DNA from: an uncultured Eubacteriales bacterium
GTDB taxonomy: Bacteria > Bacillota > Clostridia > Christensenellales > Aristaeellaceae
Direction: 5' to 3'
Assembly (NCBI GenBank): GCA_902767315.1
Contig: CACXHB010000092.1
Location: 1 to 60,278 of the forward strand
Length of the DNA: 60,278 nucleotides
In this document: positions 35,451 through 43,933 of the stretch, piece by piece
How the letters are laid out: every line of letters starts with the position of its first letter
Numbering within the stretch: position 1 is the first letter of the stretch
Translations under genes and position numbers: made by a program
Notes under the pieces: model-generated
Database searches by the model: none
The model's input: only the letters and a program-made list of their open reading frames with translations
What the model was told of the DNA's origin: nothing

Positions 35451-38400
35451 TTAGCGGTTCTTCTGCGCCTTGCTCCGGGCCAGCAGCAGCATCACGGCCA
35501 GACCCATGCAGGCCAGGCTCATCAGCATCGTCGCCATGGAGCTCGCGGTGGTGTCGCCAGTCTTCGGCACGTCGTCCTCGTCCGTGGACTCAATCTTGGA
35601 CCACTGGGCGGTATAGGTGGCGTTGCCGGAAACGGTCTGTTCCACTTCGGGCTTCCAGCCCAGGAACTTGTAACCCTTGCGGGTGGGCTTGCCGTCGAAG
35701 GAAGGAGTCGCCTCGCCCTTCACCAGGCCGGTGAACACCTGATCGGCGAAGGCAGTGTGCTTCTTGGTGCCGTCGGTGTAGGTCACGGTGAAGTGCTCTT
35801 CCTGATCGTCCGGGACGCCATTGCCGTTCTTATCGGCGGTCCACAGGGCGGTGTAGGTGGCGTCGCCGGAAACGGTCTTGGCCACTTCGGGCTGCCAGCC
35901 GGCGAACACATAACCCTTGCGCTCGGGCGTGCCGTTGAAGGCGGGAGTATCCAGACCTTCCAGCAGACCTTCGGTCTTCTGGTCGGCGAACACTTCTTCG
36001 TCCGCAACGCCGTCGGTGTAGATCACGGTGTAGGTCTTCTCGTCCTTGTCGGGCTTGCCGTTGTTGTTCTTATCCTCGTCCCACTTGGCGGTGTAGGTGG
36101 CATTGCCGGAAACGGTCTTGGCTACTTCGGGCTGCCAGCCGGCGAACACATAACCCTTGCGCTCGGGCGTGCCGTTGAACTCGGGGGTGTTCAGGCCTTC
36201 CAGCAGGTCGGAATACACCTGGTCTTCGAAGGCTTCGCCGCTTACGCCGTCGGTGTAGGTGACGGAATAATGCTCTTCTTCCTTGTCGGGAATGCCGTTG
36301 CTATTCTCGTCCAGTTCCCACTGGGCGGTGTAAATCACGGATTCGGAAACTTTGTCGGTCACGGCAGGATTCCAGCCCATGAACACGTAACCCTTGCGGG
36401 CGGGGGTGCCATTGAAGGCGGGGGTATCCAGGCCGCTCAGCAGATCGGAATACACCTGGTCTTCGAAGGCTTCGCCGCTTACGCCGTCGGTGTAGGTGAC
36501 GATAAACTTGTCTTCCAGATCATCCGGGAAGCCGTTGCCGTTCTTGTCCTCGCCCCACTTGGCGGTGTAGGTCGCGTCACCGTTCACGGTCGCGGCCACT
36601 TCGGGATCCCAGCCGGTGAACACGTAGCCTTCACGGGTGAGGTCGCCGTTGAATGCGGGAGTAGCGGTGCCGTTCTTCACCTTGGCATAGACCTGATCGG
36701 CGAAAATGCTGCCATCCACGCCGTCGGTGTAGGTCACAGAGGAGAAACCAGCGGCGGTGACATACAGATACTTGCCGTTCCACTGTTCTTTGTTGTTATT
36801 CCAGCTGGAGGCATCCACAGTCCAACCGGAGCCATCCTGCTTGTAATCGACGACAGTACCGGTCGCTTTATACGACAGTTTGTAGGAATAGGTGGCCAGA
36901 TTCTTTTCGGTATCCAGTTCGTAAACCTTCGATTTGTCCGGGCTGTACTTAGTCTGGAAAGCGTCAACGTAGGGAGTAAGATCAGTAATGGTCAGATCAT
37001 ACCAGAACGTGCCGTTGGCGTCCTTGGGCAGCTCAGTCAGAGTATAAGTGCCGGGAATCAGGTTCTTTACGTAATAAATGGTATTGTTCCGTGCGGACTC
37101 GGATTCTTCCACGCGCAGCACCTTCGTGCTGATCTTGGAAGGATCCGGCGCGGCGGGAGCAGTGTAGCACCACACGTTCACCAGCTGCTCGCCATCGGGC
37201 AGCCACAGGCCATGGGTCTGAGTACCGGCGGCATTCAGGCCATCGGCATTGGGATCCCACACCAGATTGATGGTAGCAGTTCTAACATCCTTGCCTGTCG
37301 CGTCGGTATGATAGTGTTTGTGTTTCCATACCTTCTCGGGAGAGTGCGTGCCGTAAAACAGCAGGGTTTGCACATTGGTGATCTTTGCGGTGGCGGTGAA
37401 CACGCCGCGGGTGTTGTCCCACTTCATATCGCCGTTGTACTTCACATGAGTACCAAACCAGTTATAGGGCTGATCAGCGTGGTCTTCCGGCATGGTGGTG
37501 CAGTGGAACTTGAACAGCTCTATAATGGAATTGCTGCCGCTGGGAACAGCAGGCTCAGCAATCCACTGAGCGGTGTAGGTGGCGTTGTCGGTCACGGTCG
37601 CCGCAACTTCGGGCTGCCAGCCGGTGAAGGCATAACCTTTGCGGGTGGGTTCGCCGACGAAAGCGGGAGTGGGGTCGCCTTCCTTGACGGTGTAAGTCTG
37701 GTCAGCGAAAACTGCACCGTTTACGCCGTCGGTATAGGTTACGGTGTACTCGGCTGCGGCAGGCACCGCGAGATAAATATGAATATAATTGTTGATGTTG
37801 GATTTAAGGTTGTCCGAATAACTACCGTCTTTCGACTTTACGCACCATTTGTTATTGACACGGTAAAGCGTCAATACCTGGTCGGCAGGCCACTCTTCCG
37901 TAAAGTGATAGGACCAATCGCCGTTCAGCTTATCGGACCAGGGATAGAGCGTATTGAAATTATCGCGAGCTTTTAGTTCAAACGCATCCCCGCTCCTGAA
38001 GTGGAAGGTAACCGTAGTGTACCATCCCTCTTCCGCGCTGCCCTCGACGGCGCCGATTTCGTACGAAACGCCTTTAGCTTTGACAGAAGGAGAGCAGGAA
38101 GACATTTCGCTTCCGTACTTCTCGCTGCCCATTGCATAGGCGCGGATTTCCATTTTATCGACGATGGTTTTCTGAAGCTTGGAAGGCTTCTTGGCGTTAA
38201 TGGAAACGTCGCCATCAATGGGAAGCAATTCGATAGGCGCGGCCTTGGCGGGAACCTCCTGAGACGCGTTGGTGGTCTCAGGAACGGGCGTTTCGGCGGC
38301 CTCCGTCGCTTCGGGAACGGTCGTCGCTTCGGGAGCAGTGGTGGCTTCCGTTTCAACGGGCGCTTCGGTCACAACGGGAGTTACCGTCGCGGCGGGCGCG

Positions 38401-38483
38401 GCGGTAGGCTCCGCGGTCGCGGCTGCTTCCAAGGTCTCGGAGAGGGCCAGCACAGGAGTGGACAGCGCCAAAAGCGCCGCCAT
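35451..38483 (-). CDS. Wall-anchored protein with InlB-type repeats and VPKTG signal
   Basis: 1010 residues from ATG 38483. A Thr/Glu/Pro/Ala-rich segment (about 20-75) is followed by a unique domain and one InlB/Flg_new repeat. Next come a second unique domain (about 320-575) and five repeats of about 80 residues with cores such as VTYTDGV, FADQ, RKGYVFAGWQPEVA and YTAKW. Four linkers (DKNGNGFPDD, DENSNGIPDK, DKNNNGKPDK, DKNGNGVPDD) look like Ca2+-binding loops. VPKTGD (about 972-977), a hydrophobic helix and ARSKAQKNR form the sorting signal. The true start appears to be ATG 38522, but codon 8 is TAG, so the open frame begins with a truncated signal peptide lacking its basic end and a ribosome site. 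Confidence 0.85.
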   Translation of the reverse strand: MAALLALSTPVLALSETLEAAATAEPTAAPAATVTPVVTEAPVETEATTAPEATTVPEATEAAETPVPETTNASQEVPAKAAPIELLPIDGDVSINAKKPSKLQKTIVDKMEIRAYAMGSEKYGSEMSSCSPSVKAKGVSYEIGAVEGSAEEGWYTTVTFHFRSGDAFELKARDNFNTLYPWSDKLNGDWSYHFTEEWPADQVLTLYRVNNKWCVKSKDGSYSDNLKSNINNYIHIYLAVPAAAEYTVTYTDGVNGAVFADQTYTVKEGDPTPAFVGEPTRKGYAFTGWQPEVAATVTDNATYTAQWIAEPAVPSGSNSIIELFKFHCTTMPEDHADQPYNWFGTHVKYNGDMKWDNTRGVFTATAKITNVQTLLFYGTHSPEKVWKHKHYHTDATGKDVRTATINLVWDPNADGLNAAGTQTHGLWLPDGEQLVNVWCYTAPAAPDPSKISTKVLRVEESESARNNTIYYVKNLIPGTYTLTELPKDANGTFWYDLTITDLTPYVDAFQTKYSPDKSKVYELDTEKNLATYSYKLSYKATGTVVDYKQDGSGWTVDASSWNNNKEQWNGKYLYVTAAGFSSVTYTDGVDGSIFADQVYAKVKNGTATPAFNGDLTREGYVFTGWDPEVAATVNGDATYTAKWGEDKNGNGFPDDLEDKFIVTYTDGVSGEAFEDQVYSDLLSGLDTPAFNGTPARKGYVFMGWNPAVTDKVSESVIYTAQWELDENSNGIPDKEEEHYSVTYTDGVSGEAFEDQVYSDLLEGLNTPEFNGTPERKGYVFAGWQPEVAKTVSGNATYTAKWDEDKNNNGKPDKDEKTYTVIYTDGVADEEVFADQKTEGLLEGLDTPAFNGTPERKGYVFAGWQPEVAKTVSGDATYTALWTADKNGNGVPDDQEEHFTVTYTDGTKKHTAFADQVFTGLVKGEATPSFDGKPTRKGYKFLGWKPEVEQTVSGNATYTAQWSKIESTDEDDVPKTGDTTASSMATMLMSLACMGLAVMLLLARSKAQKNR

Positions 38484-38498
38484 CAGTACGGCTGCGGT

Positions 38499-38522
38499 CT
38501 ATCTCCAGAAAGAGAGCTTCAT
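38499..38522 (-). other. Disrupted start of the surface-protein gene: ATG, then amber at codon 8
   Basis: On the minus strand an AAGGAGGG stands six bases before ATG (38522-38520); the frame reads M-K-L-S-F-W-R and then TAG (38501-38499), followed directly by T-A-A-V-L-M-A-A-L-L-A-L. Reading through the TAG restores a textbook signal peptide (basic end, hydrophobic core, VLA cleavage site). A single substitution, for example from CAG or AAG, would explain it. Other genes here end in TAG (1900-1902, 56236-56238, 56528-56530), so TAG is a normal stop. Confidence 0.8.
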
Positions 38523-38805
38523 AGATTTCCCTCCTTATATGATGGGAGTTTGCTCACGGGCCGCGAATGTGAATGAATTGCGACCTTTGGCCGGTGCAAA
38601 TGTCATAGGGAAGACATATTCGCACACGACTGGCAAACACCTTTTCACTGAAAATTATAATAGGAAATTCCTGGAATGAAAAGACACATTACCTCGATGA
38701 AGTGTTAATTCTCGGAAAAACATTATCTGGATTTTTGCGAGAAGACGGCCCCCGAGACCATCGTCGCTTTTTTCGGGAAAGGGGATGGATTTTGCATAAG
38801 AAATG

Positions 38806-38814
38806 TGATATGAT
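38806..38814 (+). promoter_or_regulatory. Extended -10 promoter of the YbhN-like gene
   Basis: TGATATGAT: TATGAT at 38809-38814 with the TGn extension; no clear -35. Confidence 0.45.
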
Positions 38815-38826
38815 AGTAAAAAGAAT

Positions 38827-38916
38827 GTTTCAAAATTCAAGAACCGACTTTGTATGAAACAGACCAGAGTCTGCACTCAAATTGGTGGAGATTGGGAACG
38901 CGAGAGAGCGTTTTTT
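38827..38916 (+). promoter_or_regulatory. Structured leader with terminator-like hairpin
   Basis: Three hairpins follow the promoter: GTTTCA/TGAAAC (38827-38832 with 38855-38860), CAGAC/GTCTG (38860-38864 with 38869-38873) and AACGC/GCGTT (38897-38901 with 38908-38912) with a run of T to 38916. The last resembles a short intrinsic terminator ahead of the coding region, so attenuation is possible. It fits no leader class I know. Confidence 0.35.
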
Positions 38917-38989
38917 CGTCTATAAAAACGGCTGTTTCAGGCCATACAGAAGCAATTTCGGGAAGTTGAAAGGAAGCGAACAGGCTCCC

Positions 38990-40033
38990 ATGAAATACAA
39001 AAAAATCCTCTATCCGGCGGTGTTCCTGTTGCTGATCGCCCTGACCATCGGTACCATTGTGTCGCAAAACGAGTCCTTCAGCGCGGAAGGCTTTGCGGAT
39101 TTTGTGAGCGCCGCGAATCTGAAATACATGGTCGGCGCGGCGCTGAGCATGCTGTGCTATATTATGATGGAAGGAATGGCGCTGTTGGTGCTCTGCCGGG
39201 CGCTGGGGTACGAAAGACGGCTGCATTGCGGCATGATGTACTCCGCGGCGGACATTTATTTTTCTGCCATCACGCCTTCCGCCACGGGGGGTCAGCCGGC
39301 TTCCGCCATATTGATGATGCGGGACGGCATTCCCGGAGCGGTGACTACGGTGGCGCTTTTGATGAACCTGGCGCTGTATACGCTGTCGATTCTGGTGATG
39401 TCGCTGATGGGCTGCGCCGTCCGACCGGATATTTTCGGCAGGTTTGGCCCGGCTTCCCGGGTGCTGATTCTGGTGGGGTTCGCCACCCAGGCGGGGCTGC
39501 TGGCGGGATTTCTTCTGCTGATTTTCCGGGAAAAGCTCATGTGGCGGCTGGTGAACTTCTTTTCGAAGATACTGCACAAAATGCGCATCTTTAAAAACGA
39601 GGAGAAATTCCGGGCAAAGCTGGCTTCTCTGGAGCAGGATTATCGCCAGTGCGCCGGGCGGCTTCACGCCCATCGGCCGGGGCTTCTGCTGGCGTTTTTG
39701 CTGAATTTTCTGCAGCGCCTGGCCATCGTGCTGGTGCCGGCCTTCGTCTATGTGGGTACCGGCGGCGCGCCCGGCCGGCTGTGGGATGTGATCGTGACCC
39801 AGAGTCTGGTGGTGGTGGGTTCCAACGCCATTCCCGTGCCCGGGGCCGTGGGCGTGGCGGATTATCTGTTTCTGGATGGGTTCGAGGCCATTGTGCCGGA
39901 ACCGGTGAATCTGGAGCTGCTTTCCCGGGGCATTTCCTTTTATTGCTGCATCGCCCTGTGCGCTCTGGCGCTGCTGCTTAGCGTGCTGGCGCGCTGGATT
40001 CGCGGGCAGCGGGCCGCCCGGGGGCAGGAATAA
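38990..40033 (+). CDS. YbhN/MprF-like (UPF0104) integral membrane protein
   Basis: A 347-residue protein with about eight membrane helices, matching the membrane half of lysyl-phosphatidylglycerol synthases (flippase-like domain) but without the soluble aminoacyl-transferase half. Family marks are FSAITPSATGGQPASAILMM and the C-terminal AIPVPGAVGVADYLFL. Such proteins are thought to move lipids across the membrane. ATG 38990 is used; AAAGGAAG lies about 14 bases upstream, rather far. An in-frame TTG at 38882 would add 36 hydrophilic residues over the leader hairpins and is less likely. Confidence 0.82.
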   Translation: MKYKKILYPAVFLLLIALTIGTIVSQNESFSAEGFADFVSAANLKYMVGAALSMLCYIMMEGMALLVLCRALGYERRLHCGMMYSAADIYFSAITPSATGGQPASAILMMRDGIPGAVTTVALLMNLALYTLSILVMSLMGCAVRPDIFGRFGPASRVLILVGFATQAGLLAGFLLLIFREKLMWRLVNFFSKILHKMRIFKNEEKFRAKLASLEQDYRQCAGRLHAHRPGLLLAFLLNFLQRLAIVLVPAFVYVGTGGAPGRLWDVIVTQSLVVVGSNAIPVPGAVGVADYLFLDGFEAIVPEPVNLELLSRGISFYCCIALCALALLLSVLARWIRGQRAARGQE

Positions 40034-40045
40034 GCCCGAAGGCGC

Positions 40046-40087
40046 AAAAAACAGCCGGACGAAGTTGCATTCGCCCGGCTGTTTTTT
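40046..40087. terminator. Bidirectional terminator between convergent genes
   Basis: Arms 40046-40063 and 40070-40087 pair with one mismatch; an A-run precedes and a T-run follows. Confidence 0.88.
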
Positions 40088-40094
40088 ATGCAGT

Positions 40095-42383
40095 TTACTG
40101 TTCGCCCATCATCATGGAGACCTTCTGATCCAGATTGCGGATCAGGGTATCTTTGTCGGTGTTGCCGGCCAGATAGCGCTCCGCTTCAGGCCAAAGCTCC
40201 GAGGATTTATCCATGCCCAGATAGGTTTCCGGGGAAAGGCGCGGGAGAAGGGCGTGCCAGGTCTGAATGACTTCATCGGAAACATCCCAATAGAAATATT
40301 GCAGAATGACGTTCCGGTTTTCCTGGGCGCTTTCCAGCAGGGTCTGGTATTCCTCCTTCTCATCGCCGTCGGCGGTTTCCAGCTCCTTTTCGATGGACGC
40401 GATTTCCGCGTCGGTTTCTTCCAGCGCCGCAGCCGCGTCCGGATTGACGATTCCCTGGGTGCGCTCTCCGTCCAATGCGGCCAGGGTGCCGTCGGGCATG
40501 CGCTGAACCACATAGCGCAAAAGCTCCGCCGCCGCTTCCTGATGCTGGGAATAGGGGTTCAAAAGCAGCACCGCCACGGTGCATTCGGCGCAGGGTTCGA
40601 GCTCCTCATTCAGGGAAAGATGCAGGGGGAGAACGGTTTCCGCGCCGCGCAGGGAGATGGGGTCGTAGGAGCCCGGAGCAATCAGGATTTCTTCCTGCGA
40701 TACGTCAGCGTCCCGATCGGGCGTTTCCGGGAGACCCAGGGCCGAAAAGTCCACGCCTTCAAAGGCCGAAAGCGCATCGCGGAAAACGGCCGTATCGAAT
40801 TGCAGGGACGAATCGGCCTGCGTGCTGGCATAGGCCAGATAATCGTTCAGCATCCGTTCAAACAGCATGGAGCGGCCGGATGCGGCGGAAAAGCCCGGAT
40901 CCAGCAGATAGCAGCCCGCGTCCTCCGCCAGGGCGGCCAATTTGGGAAGCATCCCCCAGAATTCCGGCCATGTGGCGGGAACGTCCTCCGCGGTCAGGCC
41001 CATGTCCTGCCAAAGCTGCAGGTTCAGGCACAGGGTGTCCGCGCTGAGCCAGTAGGGCACGGCCACAAGGCTTCCCTCCGGCGCAACTTCTCGCCGCAGG
41101 TTTTCCCACAGCATCGACTGAAAGCCCGTGAACACCTCGTCTTCCGGCAGGGGCAGCAGGTAGCCGCGCTCCTTCATGGCCCGGTAATCCGGATAGGACA
41201 GATAGCAGGCGTACAGGTCCAGCGCGTCGGATTGAGCGGTTACGGCGGAAGTAATTTCTCCGGCGGATAAATCCGTGCCGGAAAAGACGACTTCTACGTC
41301 GGGATGGGCCTTTTTGAAATCCTGCACCGCCGCCTGCAGGTATTCTTCGAAAGAGAAGGGCGAGGGCAGAACCAGTTGAGATACGTCGGAGGCGGCGTTA
41401 GATTCGCCCTTCAGATCGAAGGCATAGGCCAGAATGGTGTCGCACACCAGCATCCAGTCGTTTCCCACCAGAGCGGCGGGGCTGGGCGCCATTGCCAGAA
41501 AATGCCCGGAAAGGCCGGAGGAGATGCACTGGGCGGCGTCCGGATTAAATTCTGTCATCCGCATCAGCCGGTTCTGCAGCTGCGCGTCCGAATCCACATA
41601 ATACAGCGCTTCTTCCTCTTCCGACCAGGCCATGTGCCGGAAATCCAGGTTGGCCTGCATGGGAATAAAGCAAAGATATTCCATTTCGCATGCTTCCGCG
41701 TCCAGGGCGTACAGTTCTATGCCGCAGATTTCGCCGTCCAGCGGGCAGGCGACCAGAAACTGGTTTTCCCTGTAGGGGGTAAAGGCCACGGCGCTGATCT
41801 GTATGCCGCCGTCCAGAATGTCCAGATTGCGGCATTCCTCTTCCTCCAGATCGCACACCAGCAGGGGATAGTGAGCGTCGTCGGAATAGGGATCGTCCTG
41901 ATAATAATTCAAAAGCAGATAATTCCCGCTGACGGCGACCGTTTCCGCAAAAAGCGTCTGCTGGTCGATTTCCGAAGCCCAGTCCAGGCTGGCGACAGGT
42001 TCCGCGGAGAGGGCGTTTTCGTCGGACGTATCAATGCGATAGAGATTCAGCGGCTCTTCATCCCGTTGGTTCCATCCCCACAGACAGCCGTCTCCGGAGA
42101 GCAATTGAAGATAACCGTATCCCAGATCCATCGTCTGAAAGGGGTGCTCCAGCGGATTCACGGGAACCGGATCTCCCGGCCGCCAGACGGCGTATCCGCT
42201 GGTGCCGGAGTTACTGCCGAAAACATAGGCGGCCTCTCCGTCGGTTACGGCCTCGATATACCAGCTATTTTCATCGTTTTCTGTGGTCATGTCCCGCTCA
42301 AAAAGCATGGCGTCCCCCAGGGCCAGGCCGGGAAACGTCAGCAGAACCAAAAAGAGCGCAAAAACGGGCAGGATTTTCTTCAT
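40095..42383 (-). CDS. Secreted propeller-like plus solute-binding-domain protein
   Basis: 762 residues. A signal peptide (1-23, ending ALG) has no lipobox cysteine. Residues about 30-335 have recurring hydrophobic strands with DG and W motifs, as in a beta-propeller (for example LLSGDGCLWGWN, YLLLNYYQDD). From about 340 a family-1 extracellular solute-binding domain follows: FSFEEYLQAAVQDFKKAHPDVEVVF, DALDLYACYLSYPDYRAMKERGYLLPL and WQDMGLTAEDVPATWPEFW. Near the end lies a short acidic coiled coil. No ABC permease or ATPase is adjacent, so it may sense or bind rather than import. GAGGTG precedes ATG 42383. It is last in a minus-strand cluster. Confidence 0.75.
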   Translation of the reverse strand: MKKILPVFALFLVLLTFPGLALGDAMLFERDMTTENDENSWYIEAVTDGEAAYVFGSNSGTSGYAVWRPGDPVPVNPLEHPFQTMDLGYGYLQLLSGDGCLWGWNQRDEEPLNLYRIDTSDENALSAEPVASLDWASEIDQQTLFAETVAVSGNYLLLNYYQDDPYSDDAHYPLLVCDLEEEECRNLDILDGGIQISAVAFTPYRENQFLVACPLDGEICGIELYALDAEACEMEYLCFIPMQANLDFRHMAWSEEEEALYYVDSDAQLQNRLMRMTEFNPDAAQCISSGLSGHFLAMAPSPAALVGNDWMLVCDTILAYAFDLKGESNAASDVSQLVLPSPFSFEEYLQAAVQDFKKAHPDVEVVFSGTDLSAGEITSAVTAQSDALDLYACYLSYPDYRAMKERGYLLPLPEDEVFTGFQSMLWENLRREVAPEGSLVAVPYWLSADTLCLNLQLWQDMGLTAEDVPATWPEFWGMLPKLAALAEDAGCYLLDPGFSAASGRSMLFERMLNDYLAYASTQADSSLQFDTAVFRDALSAFEGVDFSALGLPETPDRDADVSQEEILIAPGSYDPISLRGAETVLPLHLSLNEELEPCAECTVAVLLLNPYSQHQEAAAELLRYVVQRMPDGTLAALDGERTQGIVNPDAAAALEETDAEIASIEKELETADGDEKEEYQTLLESAQENRNVILQYFYWDVSDEVIQTWHALLPRLSPETYLGMDKSSELWPEAERYLAGNTDKDTLIRNLDQKVSMMMGEQ

Positions 42384-42402
42384 GCGGTTCACCTCTTCGA
42401 TT

Positions 42403-42441
42403 TATGAGATGTTGCCTGGCCCGTAAAACGAGCCAGGCGAG
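42403..42441. other. Hairpin upstream of the propeller/solute-binding gene
   Basis: GCCTGGC and GCCAGGC arms (in the range 42414-42438) form a 7-bp stem in the 71-bp gap. No T-run follows on either strand, so it is more likely an RNA processing or stability element than a terminator. Confidence 0.35.
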
Positions 42442-42454
42442 AAGTATTAATATG

Positions 42455-42871
42455 TCAATTTCCGAGGGTAAATTTGACCCGAGTGCTTTTAGCCCAACTT
42501 CCATAATCGTCAGATGAAAACTTATGAGAGCCGTTCGCACGAGTTGCATGATATCCAGAGGGAACATACGCCGTCGGGGAAGTAATGCCTGTACCATTTC
42601 CGTTTCTGGATTTGCTGTTGGTGTATTGTCCACCATAGGCGATCGAGCAGGTGGCTGTAAGTTTACCGGATTTCAGGGCATGCGTATCGGCATATGCGGA
42701 ATCGTTACCGGCAGAAGAGGAATCATTGCCGACAAGCAAACCAGAACACGAGGTGGTTCCAGCGGATCCACCGCTAGTAGATCCACTGCAGGAAGCGGAT
42801 ACAGCAAACGCGGAAAGCGTGCAAGAGAGCGCGAAGAGAGTCAGAAGACTTATAACAAGAAAACGTTTCAT
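42455..42871 (-). CDS. Small secreted Ser/Gly-rich protein of unknown function
   Basis: 138 residues. A signal peptide (about 1-23, LFALSCTLSAFAVSA) is followed by a Ser/Gly/Thr-rich chain with cysteines in SASCSGSTSGG, TTSCSG and TATCSIAYGG, and a polar C-terminus with YGSWAKSTRVKF. It belongs to no family I recognise. AAAAGGAGG before the ATG supports real translation. It lies 97 bp downstream of another secreted protein and is lower in GC than the surrounding genes. Confidence 0.7.
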   Translation of the reverse strand: MKRFLVISLLTLFALSCTLSAFAVSASCSGSTSGGSAGTTSCSGLLVGNDSSSAGNDSAYADTHALKSGKLTATCSIAYGGQYTNSKSRNGNGTGITSPTAYVPSGYHATRANGSHKFSSDDYGSWAKSTRVKFTLGN

Positions 42872-42968
42872 GGAAATCCTCCTTTTGTTCCTTCTTGTAA
42901 GTAAATTGAGAGTGACTAGGTACTATCTAGCTAACGACAATCGGATACATAAAACCACCTCCCCAAAT

Positions 42969-43877
42969 TCATTGTATGTGAATAACGGTAAACGGGGTCG
43001 AGGTCGAATACTGCCAATGATTGAGCAGCGGGATGGCAATTGCGAACAATGTATGATCGCCCGGCGAAAGCGAGGCAGTATCAATGGGAGACAGGACCAG
43101 TTTTCCTTCAGGAGCATTAAGGCACGGAATTGTTGAATCCATTGATGTGATGGGAATCGAATCGATTACTACAACTAATTGCATGAGCTGGTTAAACCCA
43201 TTTACAGCAGCAGCGATAGCGGTATCGTAAGAAATAGTTGACTGTATAGTCATCAGTGAAAGACTAGAAGAAAATTGTGTATCTGATTGTACAAAGTCAA
43301 TGACACAATTTATTCCGTTAGCAACATTAACGTCATATTTGTTCAATTCATAAACAAAAGGTTCAACTGTCAAAGAGTAGGTAGGAAGTGTCTCTACAGT
43401 GAAAGAAAGAGTGACGGCTACAAAAAAGTCAGAGTAAAATTCAGTGGTTTTAGGAGAAAGTTGTTTTTGACAACCAATGACAACTATATGTAAATATTGG
43501 ATAGTGCTATCAATAATTGGAAATTCTCCAAGATATATCTTCTGAATTTGAGTTTCGGAACCATCAATGTCATTTGTAAAGAAATTTTGCGTATCGCCGT
43601 TTATAGTAAATGGCAGAAGATGCCCATTGGAAACACAAAGAAGCATATATCTATCAGGTAATGGCGAACCATTTGATATTTCGACAGTTAAGCCGTTTTC
43701 AAGATCAGATACTTCGAGAGGAGCTGGTGGCAAGGCAGTGCCGTCTATTTTTCGAATATTGATCCCGTACAGAAATGAACAGGCAGAATCCCATTGCGGC
43801 ATTTCACAAACTCCATTTTGCAAAGGCAGGAACAGAACGAGCATAAAAGAAAATGAAAAAACTATAATTTTTTTCAT
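42969..43877 (-). CDS. Secreted protein of unknown function, low GC
   Basis: 302 residues. Signal peptide (1-24, VFSFSFMLVLFLPLQNGVC) with the cysteine C24 preceded by G-V, not a good lipobox. The mature part is rich in I, T, S and V and looks all-beta; no catalytic motif is visible. About 39% GC by eye, clearly below the genome level, suggesting recent transfer. It has AGGAGGTG nine bases before ATG and its own consensus promoter (43899-43927), and probably heads the unit of three secreted proteins. Confidence 0.72.
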   Translation of the reverse strand: MKKIIVFSFSFMLVLFLPLQNGVCEMPQWDSACSFLYGINIRKIDGTALPPAPLEVSDLENGLTVEISNGSPLPDRYMLLCVSNGHLLPFTINGDTQNFFTNDIDGSETQIQKIYLGEFPIIDSTIQYLHIVVIGCQKQLSPKTTEFYSDFFVAVTLSFTVETLPTYSLTVEPFVYELNKYDVNVANGINCVIDFVQSDTQFSSSLSLMTIQSTISYDTAIAAAVNGFNQLMQLVVVIDSIPITSMDSTIPCLNAPEGKLVLSPIDTASLSPGDHTLFAIAIPLLNHWQYSTSTPFTVIHIQ

Positions 43878-43898
43878 TAATGTTCACCTCCTAATAAT

Positions 43899-43927
43899 AA
43901 TATATACCATAAGGGCAGATTTGTCAA
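43899..43927 (-). promoter_or_regulatory. Promoter of the secreted-protein cluster
   Basis: On the minus strand TTGACA (43927-43922), 17-bp spacer, TATATT (43904-43899). Confidence 0.75.
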
Positions 43928-43933
43928 TACTAT

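Larger units (their letters stand above)
38523..38989. other. 467-bp divergent intergenic region
   Basis: A low-GC region between the surface protein and the YbhN-like gene. On the minus strand a TATAAT (38659-38654) with a poor -35 (TTTTCA) 17 bp away could drive the surface-protein gene with a leader of about 125 bases. On the plus strand an extended -10 (38806-38814) precedes a structured leader. No gene or RNA of a known class was recognised. Confidence 0.5.

Noticed and set aside
35403-37976. An 857-codon plus-strand frame over the surface-protein gene
   Set aside because: It is the mirror of the repeats on the minus strand (GGVGGVAGNGL runs) and has no ribosome site; the minus-strand protein has a coherent domain plan and sorting signal.
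38499-38501. TAG as a recoded sense codon (glutamine or pyrrolysine) genome-wide
   Set aside because: Several normal genes here end with TAG at expected protein ends (1900-1902, 56236-56238, 56528-56530), so TAG acts as stop in this genome.
38860-38916. A possible T-box: GGTGG...GAACGCGAGAG...T-run before the YbhN-like gene
   Set aside because: Only about 80 bases separate the promoter from the terminator-like stem, too short for Stem I, and the invariant T-box antiterminator core is not matched. Kept only as an unclassified leader.
42455-42871. A lactococcin 972-like bacteriocin
   Set aside because: The length is greater, the aromatic/glycine pattern does not match and no immunity protein/ABC pair of that system is adjacent.
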